Shown here one piece after another: positions 1-8,679 of a stretch of 64,000 nt of DNA. The notes below the pieces were generated by a model that ran no database searches, had not been told where the DNA came from, and worked only from the letters and a program-made list of their open reading frames with translations. The stretch is from the NCBI RefSeq assembly GCF_003014595.1, contig NZ_PYGK01000004.1, positions 124,001 to 188,000 of the forward strand, given 5' to 3'. Both the position numbers and the translations under genes were made by a program. This DNA is from Chitinophaga ginsengisoli. Lineage in GTDB: Bacteria; Bacteroidota; Bacteroidia; Chitinophagales; Chitinophagaceae. Each line of letters starts with the position of its first letter. Position 1 is the first letter of the stretch.

Positions 1-132
1 CCTCGTATTTGATAGCGTCCGCTCACATCATGCACGCTATCGCAACACCGTGATCCTCTCAGTCACACAAAAAGGTGTTTTTTATCCAGCAATGGATTCC
101 AGATTATTAATTTTATTGATTTACGTTTTCAA

Positions 133-951
133 TTGACAAAATTGGAAAATCCGAATATCATTGTCAGGGTTGCTACCGCTGACGATCAACATTATGGCAA
201 AACCATCACTGACGAGATGGAAGCTTCCGCCAAAGCACGTGGTACAGGTATTGCCAAACGTTCTCCCGAGTATGTTCAACTTAAGATGGAGGAAGGAAAA
301 GCCGTTATAGCAGTTACAGATAAAGGCGAATGGGTAGGTTTTTGCTATATAGAAGCCTGGGGACATGAAAAATTTGTGGCCAACTCGGGCCTTATCGTGA
401 ATCCTGCCTTCAGGGGACACGGTGTGGCAAAGGCTATCAAACATCGCGTGTTCGAACTGTCAAGGGAGAAATACCCTGACGCCAAAATATTCGGTCTGAC
501 TACAGGGCTTGCTGTGATGAAGATCAACTCGGAACTGGGTTACGAGCCGGTAACCTATTCAGAGCTGACTGACGATGACGAGTTCTGGAAAGGATGCCGG
601 AGTTGTGTGAACTTTGACGTGCTGACGAGCAAGAACCGTAAGAACTGTCTCTGTACGGCTATGTTATACGATCCGGTTGAGAAAGCCAAGGAAGAGGCGG
701 AGAAAAAGGAAGCGATGAAAAAGGCCAGCCTGACCATCAGGACCGAGACAGAAGCACATGCTCAGGTACTCGTAGCAGCGAATGGTGAGATGAATCACAA
801 AAAAGCGAGGAAGTTCAAGGAAAACTTCAAGCTGTTCGAAAGATGGCTGCGCTTTAAAAGACACGTGCTGCTGAAGAGTGGAAAGGAAGGTGTTAACACT
901 GGCAGTGCACCAGCTAACAAGAAGAGGTTCTTCCTGTTCAACTTATTTTAA
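133..951 (+). CDS. GNAT-family N-acyltransferase, first gene of the arginine operon
   Basis: The 272-aa product has a GNAT fold with the acyl-CoA binding motif FRGHGVA at residues 93-99. A second part follows with four cysteines (C155, C158, C172, C174; pattern C-x2-C-x13-C-x-C) and then a Lys/Glu-rich helical tail. It lies directly upstream of argG and co-directional with all remaining arg genes, so it probably acylates glutamate as the pathway's first enzyme (inference). Because the carbamoyltransferase downstream looks succinyl-specific, the donor may be succinyl-CoA. No ATG is available: the frame is open from about base 16 but its first plausible start is TTG at 133. A -7-like TACGTTTT sits just before it (122-129), so the leader would be very short. 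A general acetyltransferase is the alternative reading. Confidence 0.75.
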   Translation: MTKLENPNIIVRVATADDQHYGKTITDEMEASAKARGTGIAKRSPEYVQLKMEEGKAVIAVTDKGEWVGFCYIEAWGHEKFVANSGLIVNPAFRGHGVAKAIKHRVFELSREKYPDAKIFGLTTGLAVMKINSELGYEPVTYSELTDDDEFWKGCRSCVNFDVLTSKNRKNCLCTAMLYDPVEKAKEEAEKKEAMKKASLTIRTETEAHAQVLVAANGEMNHKKARKFKENFKLFERWLRFKRHVLLKSGKEGVNTGSAPANKKRFFLFNLF

Positions 952-1019
952 GAGATCATTTTTAATTATAACGCATCGCCCATACAGTCGTGTGGAGAAG
1001 GAGCACAATCTTATCATAA

Positions 1020-2219
1020 ATGAAAAAAGTAGTACTTGGATTTAGCGGAGGCCTTGATACTTCCTATTGCGTAAAATACCTGACAGAAGAAAAAGGGTAT
1101 GAAGTGCATTCAGTTATCATCAATACCGGTGGCTTTTCAGCAGAAGAGCTGCAGGAGATTGAAAAGCGTGCATACAGTCTGGGAGTGAAAAGCCATAAAA
1201 CGGTAGATGCAGTACGTTCTTATTATGATAGTGCTATCAAATACCTGGTATTTGGTAATGTGTTGAAGAATAACACCTATCCGCTGAGTGTAAGTGCGGA
1301 ACGTGTTACACAGGCGCTGGTGATTGCACAGCATGTGAAGGAACTGGGTGCTGATGCCGTAGCGCACGGTAGTACCGGCGCTGGTAACGACCAGGTGCGT
1401 TTCGATATGATCTTCCATATCATGATCCCCGGTGTTGAGATCATCACGCCGATCCGTGATATGAAACTGAGCCGTGAAGAGGAGATTGCTTACCTGAAAG
1501 GTAAGGGTGTGCAGATGAACTTCGAGAAAGCAGCTTATTCTATTAATAAAGGCATCTGGGGTACTTCCGTAGGTGGTAAGGAAACACTGACATCAGACGG
1601 GTTCCTGCCTGAGGAGGCATGGCCTACCCAGCTGTCAAAACAAGGTGTTGAAAAGGTATCCCTGCAGTTCGTAAAAGGTGAACTGACCGGCGTGAACGGT
1701 AAGACCTTCAGTCATCCGTCAGAAGCTATCCAGCATCTGCAGGAACTGGCTGGTCCGTTTGCTATCGGCCGCGATATCCACGTAGGGGATACCATCATTG
1801 GTATCAAAGGCCGTGTGGGTTTTGAAGCCGCTGCACCTGTGATCATCATCAAAGCACACCATGCACTGGAAAAACATGTGTTGACCAAATGGCAGCTGAC
1901 CTGGAAAGACCAGTTGTCACAGTTCTATGGTAACTGGTTGCATGAAGGACAGGTAATGGACCCTGTAATGCGCGACATCGAAGCCTTCCTGCAGCACAGC
2001 CAGGAGCATGTAACTGGTGAAGTATATGTTACCCTGCAGCCTTACCGCTTCCAGGTAACAGGTATCAAATCCGAATATGACCTGATGAGCAGCAAGTTTG
2101 GTAAATACGGTGAAATGAACAGTGGCTGGACCGGCGAAGATGTGAGAGGATTCAGCAAAATATTCGGTAACCAGACCATGATCTGGCATCAGATTGCAGA
2201 AAGTGTGAAGGACAAATAG
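1020..2219 (+). CDS. argG: Argininosuccinate synthase
   Basis: ArgG joins citrulline and aspartate with ATP to give argininosuccinate, the penultimate step of arginine synthesis, in the cytoplasm. The 399-aa length is the usual family length. The N-terminus carries the ATP pyrophosphatase P-loop FSGGLDTS at residues 8-15, and GSTGAGNDQVRF in the middle is the substrate-binding region typical of the family. It starts at ATG 1020, 68 bp after the GNAT gene and 24 bp before argC, so it is read as part of the arg operon. No own promoter of the TAnnTTTG type is evident in the short gap. Confidence 0.97.
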   Translation: MKKVVLGFSGGLDTSYCVKYLTEEKGYEVHSVIINTGGFSAEELQEIEKRAYSLGVKSHKTVDAVRSYYDSAIKYLVFGNVLKNNTYPLSVSAERVTQALVIAQHVKELGADAVAHGSTGAGNDQVRFDMIFHIMIPGVEIITPIRDMKLSREEEIAYLKGKGVQMNFEKAAYSINKGIWGTSVGGKETLTSDGFLPEEAWPTQLSKQGVEKVSLQFVKGELTGVNGKTFSHPSEAIQHLQELAGPFAIGRDIHVGDTIIGIKGRVGFEAAAPVIIIKAHHALEKHVLTKWQLTWKDQLSQFYGNWLHEGQVMDPVMRDIEAFLQHSQEHVTGEVYVTLQPYRFQVTGIKSEYDLMSSKFGKYGEMNSGWTGEDVRGFSKIFGNQTMIWHQIAESVKDK

Positions 2220-2243
2220 CCGGAGGCGCAAAACACAAGAAAA

Positions 2244-3227
2244 ATGGCAAACGACAAAAAAATAAAGGCGGGGATCATTGGAGGAGCAGGGTATGGCGGC
2301 GGTGAAATGATCCGTCTTTTATTGAATCATCCCAACGTAGAGATCTCTTATGTAAATAGTCGGAGCAACGCCGGCAATCCCCTGTACGCAGTACATGCCG
2401 ACCTGCTGGGGGAAACTGAGCTTACCTTTACCGGTGAGATCAGCAGCGATATAGATGTATTGTTCCTGTGTCTCGGACACGGAGAAGCAAAGAAATTCCT
2501 GGAAGAAACGGAGATCGCTCCAGCGGTAAAAGTGATTGACCTCAGCCAGGACTTCAGGCTGGGAGAGACTGTGAAAGGAAGGGAGTTCGTATACGGACTG
2601 CCTGAAATGCAGCGGGAAAAGATCGTTACTGCCAATAATATTGCTAACCCGGGTTGTTTTGCAACTGGTATCCAGTTAGGATTGTTGCCATTGGCCAAAG
2701 CGGGTTTGCTGCAGGAGGTACATACCACCGGTATCACAGGATCCACCGGTGCAGGACAGAGTTTGCAGGCCACTTCCCATTTCACATGGAGGGCCAACAA
2801 CATCTCCACTTACAAAGTACTGACCCATCAGCATTTAAAAGAAATCCGACGAAGCTTACAGCTGTTGCAGCCCTCCTTTGCCGGCGACGTAAACTTCGTA
2901 CCGGTACGCGGGGATTTTCCAAGAGGTATCTGGGTAACCTCTTACCTGCAGAGCGATTTGTCGCTTGAAGAAGCGCAGCAGCTGTATAAAGCCTATTACG
3001 CAGGACATCCGTTTACACATGTGAGTGATAAACAGATAGACCTGAAGCAGATCGTGAACACCAACAAATGCCTGATCCAGCTGGAAAAGGTAGGAAACAA
3101 ACTGGTGATCCACTCTATAGAAGACAATCTGCTGAAAGGTGCATCCGGACAGGCCGTACAGAATATGAACCTGATGTTCGGACTGGATGAAACTGCGGGA
3201 TTAAGGCTGAAGTCTGTTGTATTTTAA
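2244..3227 (+). CDS. argC: N-acyl-gamma-glutamyl-phosphate reductase
   Basis: ArgC reduces N-acylglutamyl 5-phosphate to the semialdehyde with NADPH, the third step of arginine synthesis. The 327-aa protein begins with a Rossmann nucleotide-binding stretch (GGAGYGGGE) and has the catalytic cysteine in ANPGCFATG (C138). It lies 24 bp after argG in the same operon. Classical ArgC acts on the N-acetyl compound. Since the downstream carbamoyltransferase carries the succinyl-type residue, the in vivo substrate may be the N-succinyl analogue; this protein alone does not decide that. Confidence 0.95.
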   Translation: MANDKKIKAGIIGGAGYGGGEMIRLLLNHPNVEISYVNSRSNAGNPLYAVHADLLGETELTFTGEISSDIDVLFLCLGHGEAKKFLEETEIAPAVKVIDLSQDFRLGETVKGREFVYGLPEMQREKIVTANNIANPGCFATGIQLGLLPLAKAGLLQEVHTTGITGSTGAGQSLQATSHFTWRANNISTYKVLTHQHLKEIRRSLQLLQPSFAGDVNFVPVRGDFPRGIWVTSYLQSDLSLEEAQQLYKAYYAGHPFTHVSDKQIDLKQIVNTNKCLIQLEKVGNKLVIHSIEDNLLKGASGQAVQNMNLMFGLDETAGLRLKSVVF

Positions 3228-3292
3228 ACTATGCCCAACCAGGTGCCAATTTTAACAATCTCCCGTGTAGAACGGGAACAATCTGAGCTACG

Positions 3293-4423
3293 ATGCAATT
3301 ATTTGACGTATATCCCATTAATGATATCACTATAGAGAAAGCTGCGGGTTCCAATGTATGGGATGCGCAGGGCAATAAATATCTTGACCTGTATGGCGGT
3401 CATGCGGTAATTTCCATTGGTCATACACATCCTCACTATGTACAACGCTTAACAGATCAGTTACAGAAAGTAGGATTCTATTCCAACTCTATCAAAATAC
3501 CACTGCAGCAGGAGCTGGCAGAGAAACTGGGTAAGATCTCCGGTAAGGAAGATTACCAGCTGTTCCTCTGTAACTCCGGTGCGGAGGCCAATGAGAATGC
3601 GCTGAAACTGGCGTCTTTCCACAATGGAAGGAAGAAAGTGATCGCATTTAGAAAGTCATTCCATGGCAGAACTTCACTGGCAGTAGCCGCTACTGACAAT
3701 CCGAAGATCGTAGCGCCGGTAAATGAAACGGACAACATCGTATTCCTGCCCTGGCAGGATGAGGCAGCGCTGGAAGCAGCCTTTAAACAATATGAGGTAT
3801 CTTCTGTTATCATCGAAGGTATTCAGGGCGTAGGCGGTATCCAGGTAGCGAGTGCGTCATTCCTGCAAAAGATCAGAAGCCTTTGTGATGCACATAATGC
3901 CGTGTTTATTGCAGATAGCGTGCAGTGTGGTTATGGCAGAAGTGGCAAATTCTACTCTCACGATTTTGCCGGTGTGAATGCAGACATCTACACGATGGCA
4001 AAAGGAATGGGTAATGGTTTCCCTATCGGTGGTATTATCATTGCGCCGCATATCAAAGCTTCCTATGGTTTACTGGGTACTACCTTTGGAGGTAATCACC
4101 TGGCTTGTGCAGCAGCACTGGCCGTACTGGAAGTGATAGAAAAGGATAACCTGATCGCCAATGCAGCGAAAGTAGGCGGTTACCTGATCGAGCAACTGAA
4201 AACATTCCCGCAGGTAAAAGAAGTAAGAGGAAGAGGATTGATGATCGGTATAGACCTGCCTGAATCATTGAGTCATGTAAGGAAAGAACTGTTGTTCAAG
4301 CATAAGATCTTTACCGGTGAGGCTAAGCCAAACGTAATAAGACTGCTGCCTTCCCTGGCACTGACCATGGAACACGCAGATCAGTTCCTGACTGCATTCA
4401 AACAGGAAGTAGAGAAAAACTAA
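3293..4423 (+). CDS. argD: N-acylornithine aminotransferase (class III, PLP)
   Basis: The 376-aa class III aminotransferase would convert N-acylglutamate semialdehyde to N-acylornithine, using glutamate as amino donor. The PLP lysine is K237 in MAKGMGNGFPIGG, and the cofactor-phosphate region CNSGAEANENALK is intact. It is slightly shorter than enterobacterial ArgD (about 405 aa), as is common in Bacteroidota. It sits between argC and the carbamoyltransferase gene, 65 bp after argC, which supports the ArgD role over a general ornithine aminotransferase. Confidence 0.93.
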   Translation: MQLFDVYPINDITIEKAAGSNVWDAQGNKYLDLYGGHAVISIGHTHPHYVQRLTDQLQKVGFYSNSIKIPLQQELAEKLGKISGKEDYQLFLCNSGAEANENALKLASFHNGRKKVIAFRKSFHGRTSLAVAATDNPKIVAPVNETDNIVFLPWQDEAALEAAFKQYEVSSVIIEGIQGVGGIQVASASFLQKIRSLCDAHNAVFIADSVQCGYGRSGKFYSHDFAGVNADIYTMAKGMGNGFPIGGIIIAPHIKASYGLLGTTFGGNHLACAAALAVLEVIEKDNLIANAAKVGGYLIEQLKTFPQVKEVRGRGLMIGIDLPESLSHVRKELLFKHKIFTGEAKPNVIRLLPSLALTMEHADQFLTAFKQEVEKN

Positions 4424-4453
4424 ACAATCATCATTACAGAGCCCATACAGAAA

Positions 4454-5404
4454 ATGAAACAATTTATTTCCGTAGATGATGTGCCAAGTGTCCCGCGGTT
4501 AGTGGAGATAGCACTGGAGTACAAAAAACAGCCTTTCAAAGACAACACATTAGGACAGAACAAGACGCTGGGAATGATATTTCTGAACCCCAGTCTGCGA
4601 ACCCGATTGAGTACGCAGGTGGCGGCGAAGAACCTCGGAATGGAAGTAGTGGTATTTAACATCGATAAGGAAGGCTGGCAGCTGGAAATGAATGATGGCG
4701 CTATAATGAATGGAAATACTTCGGAGCACGTGAAAGAAGCTGCAGCCGTAATGGGGCAGTACTTCGACATCATGGCGATCCGTACATTTCCGGGACTGAA
4801 AGATAAAGAGTCTGATTATAAGGAGAAATATATCAATCAGTTCATCAAATACGCAGGCGTACCGGTATTGAGCCTGGAAAGCGCTACCCTGCATCCTTTG
4901 CAGAGTTTAACAGATGTGATCACCATTAAGGAGCGCTGGCAGCAGCCACGCAAACCGAAGGTGGTAATGACCTGGGCGCCGCACGTAAAACCGTTGCCAC
5001 AGGCTGTTCCCAACTCCTTTGCACAGTGGATCAATGCCTGGGGTGAAGCCGATTTCGTGATCACACATCCGGAAGGATATGAACTGGACCCGAAATTCAC
5101 CGGCAATGCGCAGATAGAATACAACCAGGACAAAGCCCTGGAAGGTGCGGATTTTGTGTATGTAAAGAACTGGTCTTCTTATAAAGATTATGGTAAGATC
5201 ACCTGTACAGATAGTAACTGGATGGTGACCGACGAAAAACTGAAGGGAACCAACCAGGCAAAAGTGATGCACTGTTTGCCGGTAAGAAGGAATGTGGTGA
5301 TTGCTGATGAAGTGCTGGACGGACCCAATTCCATCGTGATCCCTGAAGCGGCTAACCGTGTATGGGCGGCACAGGCGGTATTAAGCCAGATCTTAAAAGG
5401 TTAA
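4454..5404 (+). CDS. argF': N-succinylornithine (N-acylornithine) carbamoyltransferase
   Basis: This enzyme carbamoylates N-acylornithine, so the route makes N-acylcitrulline instead of free ornithine. The 316-aa protein has the carbamoyl-phosphate loop NPSLRTR (residues 45-51; ordinary ornithine transcarbamylases have STRTR) and the HCLPVRRN motif near the C-terminus. At the position known to separate the two subfamilies (Glu92 in Xanthomonas acetylornithine enzyme, Pro90 in Bacteroides fragilis succinylornithine enzyme) it has Ser90, in the context MNGNTSEH. In the Xanthomonas enzyme, replacing that Glu by Ser, Pro or Val switches the preference to succinylornithine, so succinyl specificity is predicted. 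Starts at ATG 4454, 30 bp after argD. Confidence 0.92.
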   Translation: MKQFISVDDVPSVPRLVEIALEYKKQPFKDNTLGQNKTLGMIFLNPSLRTRLSTQVAAKNLGMEVVVFNIDKEGWQLEMNDGAIMNGNTSEHVKEAAAVMGQYFDIMAIRTFPGLKDKESDYKEKYINQFIKYAGVPVLSLESATLHPLQSLTDVITIKERWQQPRKPKVVMTWAPHVKPLPQAVPNSFAQWINAWGEADFVITHPEGYELDPKFTGNAQIEYNQDKALEGADFVYVKNWSSYKDYGKITCTDSNWMVTDEKLKGTNQAKVMHCLPVRRNVVIADEVLDGPNSIVIPEAANRVWAAQAVLSQILKG

Positions 5405-5409
5405 TTTGT

Positions 5410-6198
5410 ATGATCGATCTCTTTGTAATAAAAGTCGGCGGTAACGTCATCGATAATCCTAAGTTGCTGGAAGAATTCCTCAGGAATTTTGCAGCCATCA
5501 AGGGAAAGAAAATACTGATCCATGGGGGTGGCAAAATAGCCACTCGCATGGGAGACAAGCTGGGTATTGAATCAAAATATGTTAATGGCCGCCGTATCAC
5601 TGATGCGGAGACGATCGACGTAGTGACAATGGTATACGGTGGATTGGTGAATAAACAACTGGTAGCTAAATTACAGGCCAATGGCTGTAATGCGATCGGT
5701 ATGACAGGCGCTGATGCCAATATCATCCCAGCTGTGAAACGTCCGGTGAAAGAGATCGATTATGGATTTGTAGGAGATATCAACACTGAAGATGTACAGG
5801 GTACTTCCCTGAAAGCATTGCTGGAGGCTAACCTGGTGCCTGTATTTGCGCCGCTTACACATGATGGTAAGGGGCAGATGCTGAACACCAATGCAGATAC
5901 GATTGCTTCATCACTGGCGATAGCCTTGTCAAAGTTTTACAACGTAAGGCTGATCTATTGCTTCGAGAAGAAAGGTGTGCTGCATAGCCCGGACGATGAT
6001 AATTCTGTTATTACCCTGATAGACCGTATGATCTATGAGGAACTAAAGGCTGATAACGTGCTGACGGACGGTATCCTGCCTAAACTGGAAAATGCTTTCG
6101 CAGCTATAGAAAGTGGTGTGGCGGAAGTACTGATTGGTCATGCTGATGACGTACAGAGCAACACCACAGATACAGTAGCGGGTACTTTAATACGCTAA
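5410..6198 (+). CDS. argB: N-acylglutamate kinase
   Basis: ArgB phosphorylates N-acylglutamate, the second step of arginine synthesis. The 262-aa amino-acid-kinase-fold protein begins with the phosphate-binding IKVGGNVID and has HGGGKIA near residue 40. The frame also opens at 5362, but that start would overlap argF' by 43 bases and add 16 residues outside the family. ATG 5410, just after the argF' stop, puts the kinase motif at the normal position, so it is chosen. It is tightly coupled to argE, which starts 4 bases after the argB stop. ArgB is often the arginine-feedback step, but no regulatory N-terminal helix is visible here. Confidence 0.95.
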   Translation: MIDLFVIKVGGNVIDNPKLLEEFLRNFAAIKGKKILIHGGGKIATRMGDKLGIESKYVNGRRITDAETIDVVTMVYGGLVNKQLVAKLQANGCNAIGMTGADANIIPAVKRPVKEIDYGFVGDINTEDVQGTSLKALLEANLVPVFAPLTHDGKGQMLNTNADTIASSLAIALSKFYNVRLIYCFEKKGVLHSPDDDNSVITLIDRMIYEELKADNVLTDGILPKLENAFAAIESGVAEVLIGHADDVQSNTTDTVAGTLIR

Positions 6199-6202
6199 AC
6201 CT

Positions 6203-7267
6203 ATGTGGAACCAACAGCTGTATGATGATGCAGTAACTTTATTAAAAGGGCTGATCTCCATCCCTTCCCTGAGCAGGGAGGAACAGGGGACTGCCCAACT
6301 GATCGCTGATTTTCTGAGAGAGCGGAATATTCCTTATCAGCAGCACCTGAATAATATATGGGCAAAAAATAAACATTTTGACCCTGCAAAGCCCGTTATT
6401 GTTTTTAACTCTCACCACGATACTGTAAAACCTAATCCGCAATACACCCGCGACCCTTTTTCTCCCGATGTCGAAGACGGTAAACTATTCGGTCTTGGCA
6501 GTAATGACGCAGGCGGATGCCTGGTCAGTCTTATCGCTACTTTTCTGCATTTTTATGATCGTAGCGATATGGCTTACAACATCATTCTTACTGCCACGGC
6601 AGAAGAAGAGATCAGTGGTGTAAACGGTATTGAAAGTATCCTGTCACAATTGCCGGCAGTTGATTTTGCGATCGTGGGAGAGCCTACACAAACACAACTG
6701 GCTACTGCTGAAAAAGGCCTGATGGTACTGGATTGCACCGTATATGGCAAGGCAGGACATGCTGCGCGCGATGAGGGAGAGAATGCTTTGTACAAAGCAT
6801 TGCCGGACATAGAATGGTTCAGGACCTATCGCTTCCCAAAAGTGTCTGATACACTTGGGCCTGTGAAGATGAGCGTAACGGTGATCAACACTTCCAACAA
6901 AGCACACAATGTGGTACCGGCGGATTGTACTTTTGTCGTGGATGTGCGCGTAACGGAGCAATATACGCTGGAAGAAGTGCTGGACATCATCCGTGCAAAT
7001 GTGCAATGTGAAGTGAAGCCACGTTCCCTGCGTATGCGTCCTTCAGGTATTCCGATAGATCATCCTTTTGTACAGGGTGGCTTACGTCATGGTAAGACTA
7101 CCTATGGCTCGCCCACTACATCAGATCAGGCGCTGATACCAGCTACCTCCATCAAGATGGGGCCTGGTGACTCCGCCCGTTCGCATACTGCGGACGAATA
7201 TATTTACCTGGATGAAGTTCGTCAGGGTATTGATAGTTACATTAAATTACTGGAAGAAATCTTGTAG
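6203..7267 (+). CDS. argE: M20 metallohydrolase, N-acylcitrulline (or N-acylornithine) deacylase
   Basis: The 354-aa zinc peptidase-fold enzyme has metal ligands in SHHDTVKP and SNDAGG and the catalytic AEEEISG. The dimerisation insert lies in the middle. Placed in an operon with an N-acylornithine carbamoyltransferase, it most likely removes the acyl group from N-acylcitrulline to give citrulline for ArgG. If the route is succinylated it would be a desuccinylase. The gene is packed between argB (4 bp) and argH (2 bp), consistent with translational coupling. Family membership is firm; the exact substrate is inference. Confidence 0.9.
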   Translation: MWNQQLYDDAVTLLKGLISIPSLSREEQGTAQLIADFLRERNIPYQQHLNNIWAKNKHFDPAKPVIVFNSHHDTVKPNPQYTRDPFSPDVEDGKLFGLGSNDAGGCLVSLIATFLHFYDRSDMAYNIILTATAEEEISGVNGIESILSQLPAVDFAIVGEPTQTQLATAEKGLMVLDCTVYGKAGHAARDEGENALYKALPDIEWFRTYRFPKVSDTLGPVKMSVTVINTSNKAHNVVPADCTFVVDVRVTEQYTLEEVLDIIRANVQCEVKPRSLRMRPSGIPIDHPFVQGGLRHGKTTYGSPTTSDQALIPATSIKMGPGDSARSHTADEYIYLDEVRQGIDSYIKLLEEIL

Positions 7268-7269
7268 AT

Positions 7270-8601
7270 ATGAAAATCTGGCAAAAGGATAAAACAGCGC
7301 TGGCAGAAGTGGACAAGTTCACCGTCGGTAAAGACCGTGAGATGGACGCTTATCTGGCGCCTTTCGATGTGCTGGGCTCCCTGGCACATACGGCCATGCT
7401 GGAGAGCATCGGGCTGTTGACAGCAGATGAACTGACGATCCTGCAAAAGGAATTAAAACAGATATATAAAGAAATACAGGAGGGCAATTTTACGCTGGAA
7501 GATGGCGTGGAAGATATCCATTCACAGGTAGAACTGATACTCACCCGCAGACTGGGAGAAGTAGGCAAGAAGATCCACAGTGGCCGTTCCCGTAACGACC
7601 AGGTACTGGTAGACCTGAAACTGTTCCTCCGTCATGAGCTGGAAGTGCTGGTAGGAGAGGTGAAAACCTTATTCGATCTGCTGCAACAGAAAAGTATTCA
7701 ATACAAAGATCACCTGATACCTGGTTATACGCATTTGCAGATAGCAATGCCATCTTCCTTCGGATTATGGTTTGGTGCTTATGCGGAAAGCCTGGTAGAT
7801 GATCTGACTGTTTTACAGGGTGCTTATAAAGTAGTGAATAAAAACCCACTGGGTTCCGCAGCGGGTTATGGTTCTTCCTTCCCGTTGAACCGTACCATGA
7901 CTACACAGTTACTGGGTTTTGATGACCTGAACTACAATGTGGTGTATGCACAGATGGGACGTGGCAAAACAGAAAAGATCGTTGCCTTTGCACTGGCGGG
8001 CATTGCTTCCACAGTGGCGAAAATGGCCATGGACGCCTGTCTGTTCATGAACCAGAACTTTGGTTTTATCAGTTTCCCTGATGAGCTGACCACAGGCTCC
8101 AGCATCATGCCTCACAAGAAGAATCCTGATGTGTGGGAACTGATCCGCTCACATGGTAATAAACTGCAGGCATTGCCGAATGAGATCACTATGATGATCA
8201 CGAACCTGCCCAGCGGTTATCACCGTGACCTGCAGCTGCTGAAGGAAAACCTGTTCCCTGCATTTGGCGTGCTGAAAGATTGTTTGCGTATGGCAGGATT
8301 AATGCTGGAGAATATCCGCATCAAAGAAAACATACTCGAAGATGAGAAATACCGTTACCTGTTCAGCGTGGAAGTAGTGAACAAGCTTGTACTGGAAGGG
8401 GTGCCTTTCCGTGAAGCCTATAAGCAGGTAGGATTGGATATTGAGAAAGGCAACTTCACACCTGATAAGACCGTGCAACATACGCATGAAGGAAGTATTG
8501 GTAATCCAGGGAATGAAGAAGTAAACAGGATGATGGATGAAGTGATCAAAGGTTTTCCTTTCGGAAAGGTAGCAGCAGCAGTAGAGAAGCTGTTGAGTTA
8601 A
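7270..8601 (+). CDS. argH: Argininosuccinate lyase
   Basis: ArgH splits argininosuccinate into arginine and fumarate and is the last gene of the operon. The 443-aa member of the fumarase/aspartase superfamily carries the signature GSSIMPHKKNPD with the catalytic serine, plus HSGRSRNDQ in the N-terminal part. It begins 2 bp after argE. A strong hairpin (8614-8676) follows and ends the operon. Confidence 0.96.
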   Translation: MKIWQKDKTALAEVDKFTVGKDREMDAYLAPFDVLGSLAHTAMLESIGLLTADELTILQKELKQIYKEIQEGNFTLEDGVEDIHSQVELILTRRLGEVGKKIHSGRSRNDQVLVDLKLFLRHELEVLVGEVKTLFDLLQQKSIQYKDHLIPGYTHLQIAMPSSFGLWFGAYAESLVDDLTVLQGAYKVVNKNPLGSAAGYGSSFPLNRTMTTQLLGFDDLNYNVVYAQMGRGKTEKIVAFALAGIASTVAKMAMDACLFMNQNFGFISFPDELTTGSSIMPHKKNPDVWELIRSHGNKLQALPNEITMMITNLPSGYHRDLQLLKENLFPAFGVLKDCLRMAGLMLENIRIKENILEDEKYRYLFSVEVVNKLVLEGVPFREAYKQVGLDIEKGNFTPDKTVQHTHEGSIGNPGNEEVNRMMDEVIKGFPFGKVAAAVEKLLS

Positions 8602-8613
8602 ACGAAGGGAGAT

Positions 8614-8676
8614 ATACGTTATAAAAGAAGAAGCCTGAAAGTACAATACTTTCAGGCTTCTTCTTTTATAACGTAT
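8614..8676. terminator. Bidirectional terminator with a 30-bp perfect stem
   Basis: Bases 8614-8643 are exactly complementary to 8647-8676, leaving a 3-base loop (CAA). The stem core is AAGCCTGAAAGTA/TACTTTCAGGCTT, flanked by A/T-rich tracts that supply a U-run in either direction. It sits between the converging argH (+) and the gene ending at 8680 (-), so it serves both. Confidence 0.9.
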
Positions 8677-8679
8677 TTA

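Noticed and set aside
5362..5409. Longer ArgB start overlapping argF'
   Set aside because: It adds 16 residues ahead of the kinase motif and overlaps the preceding gene by 43 bases.
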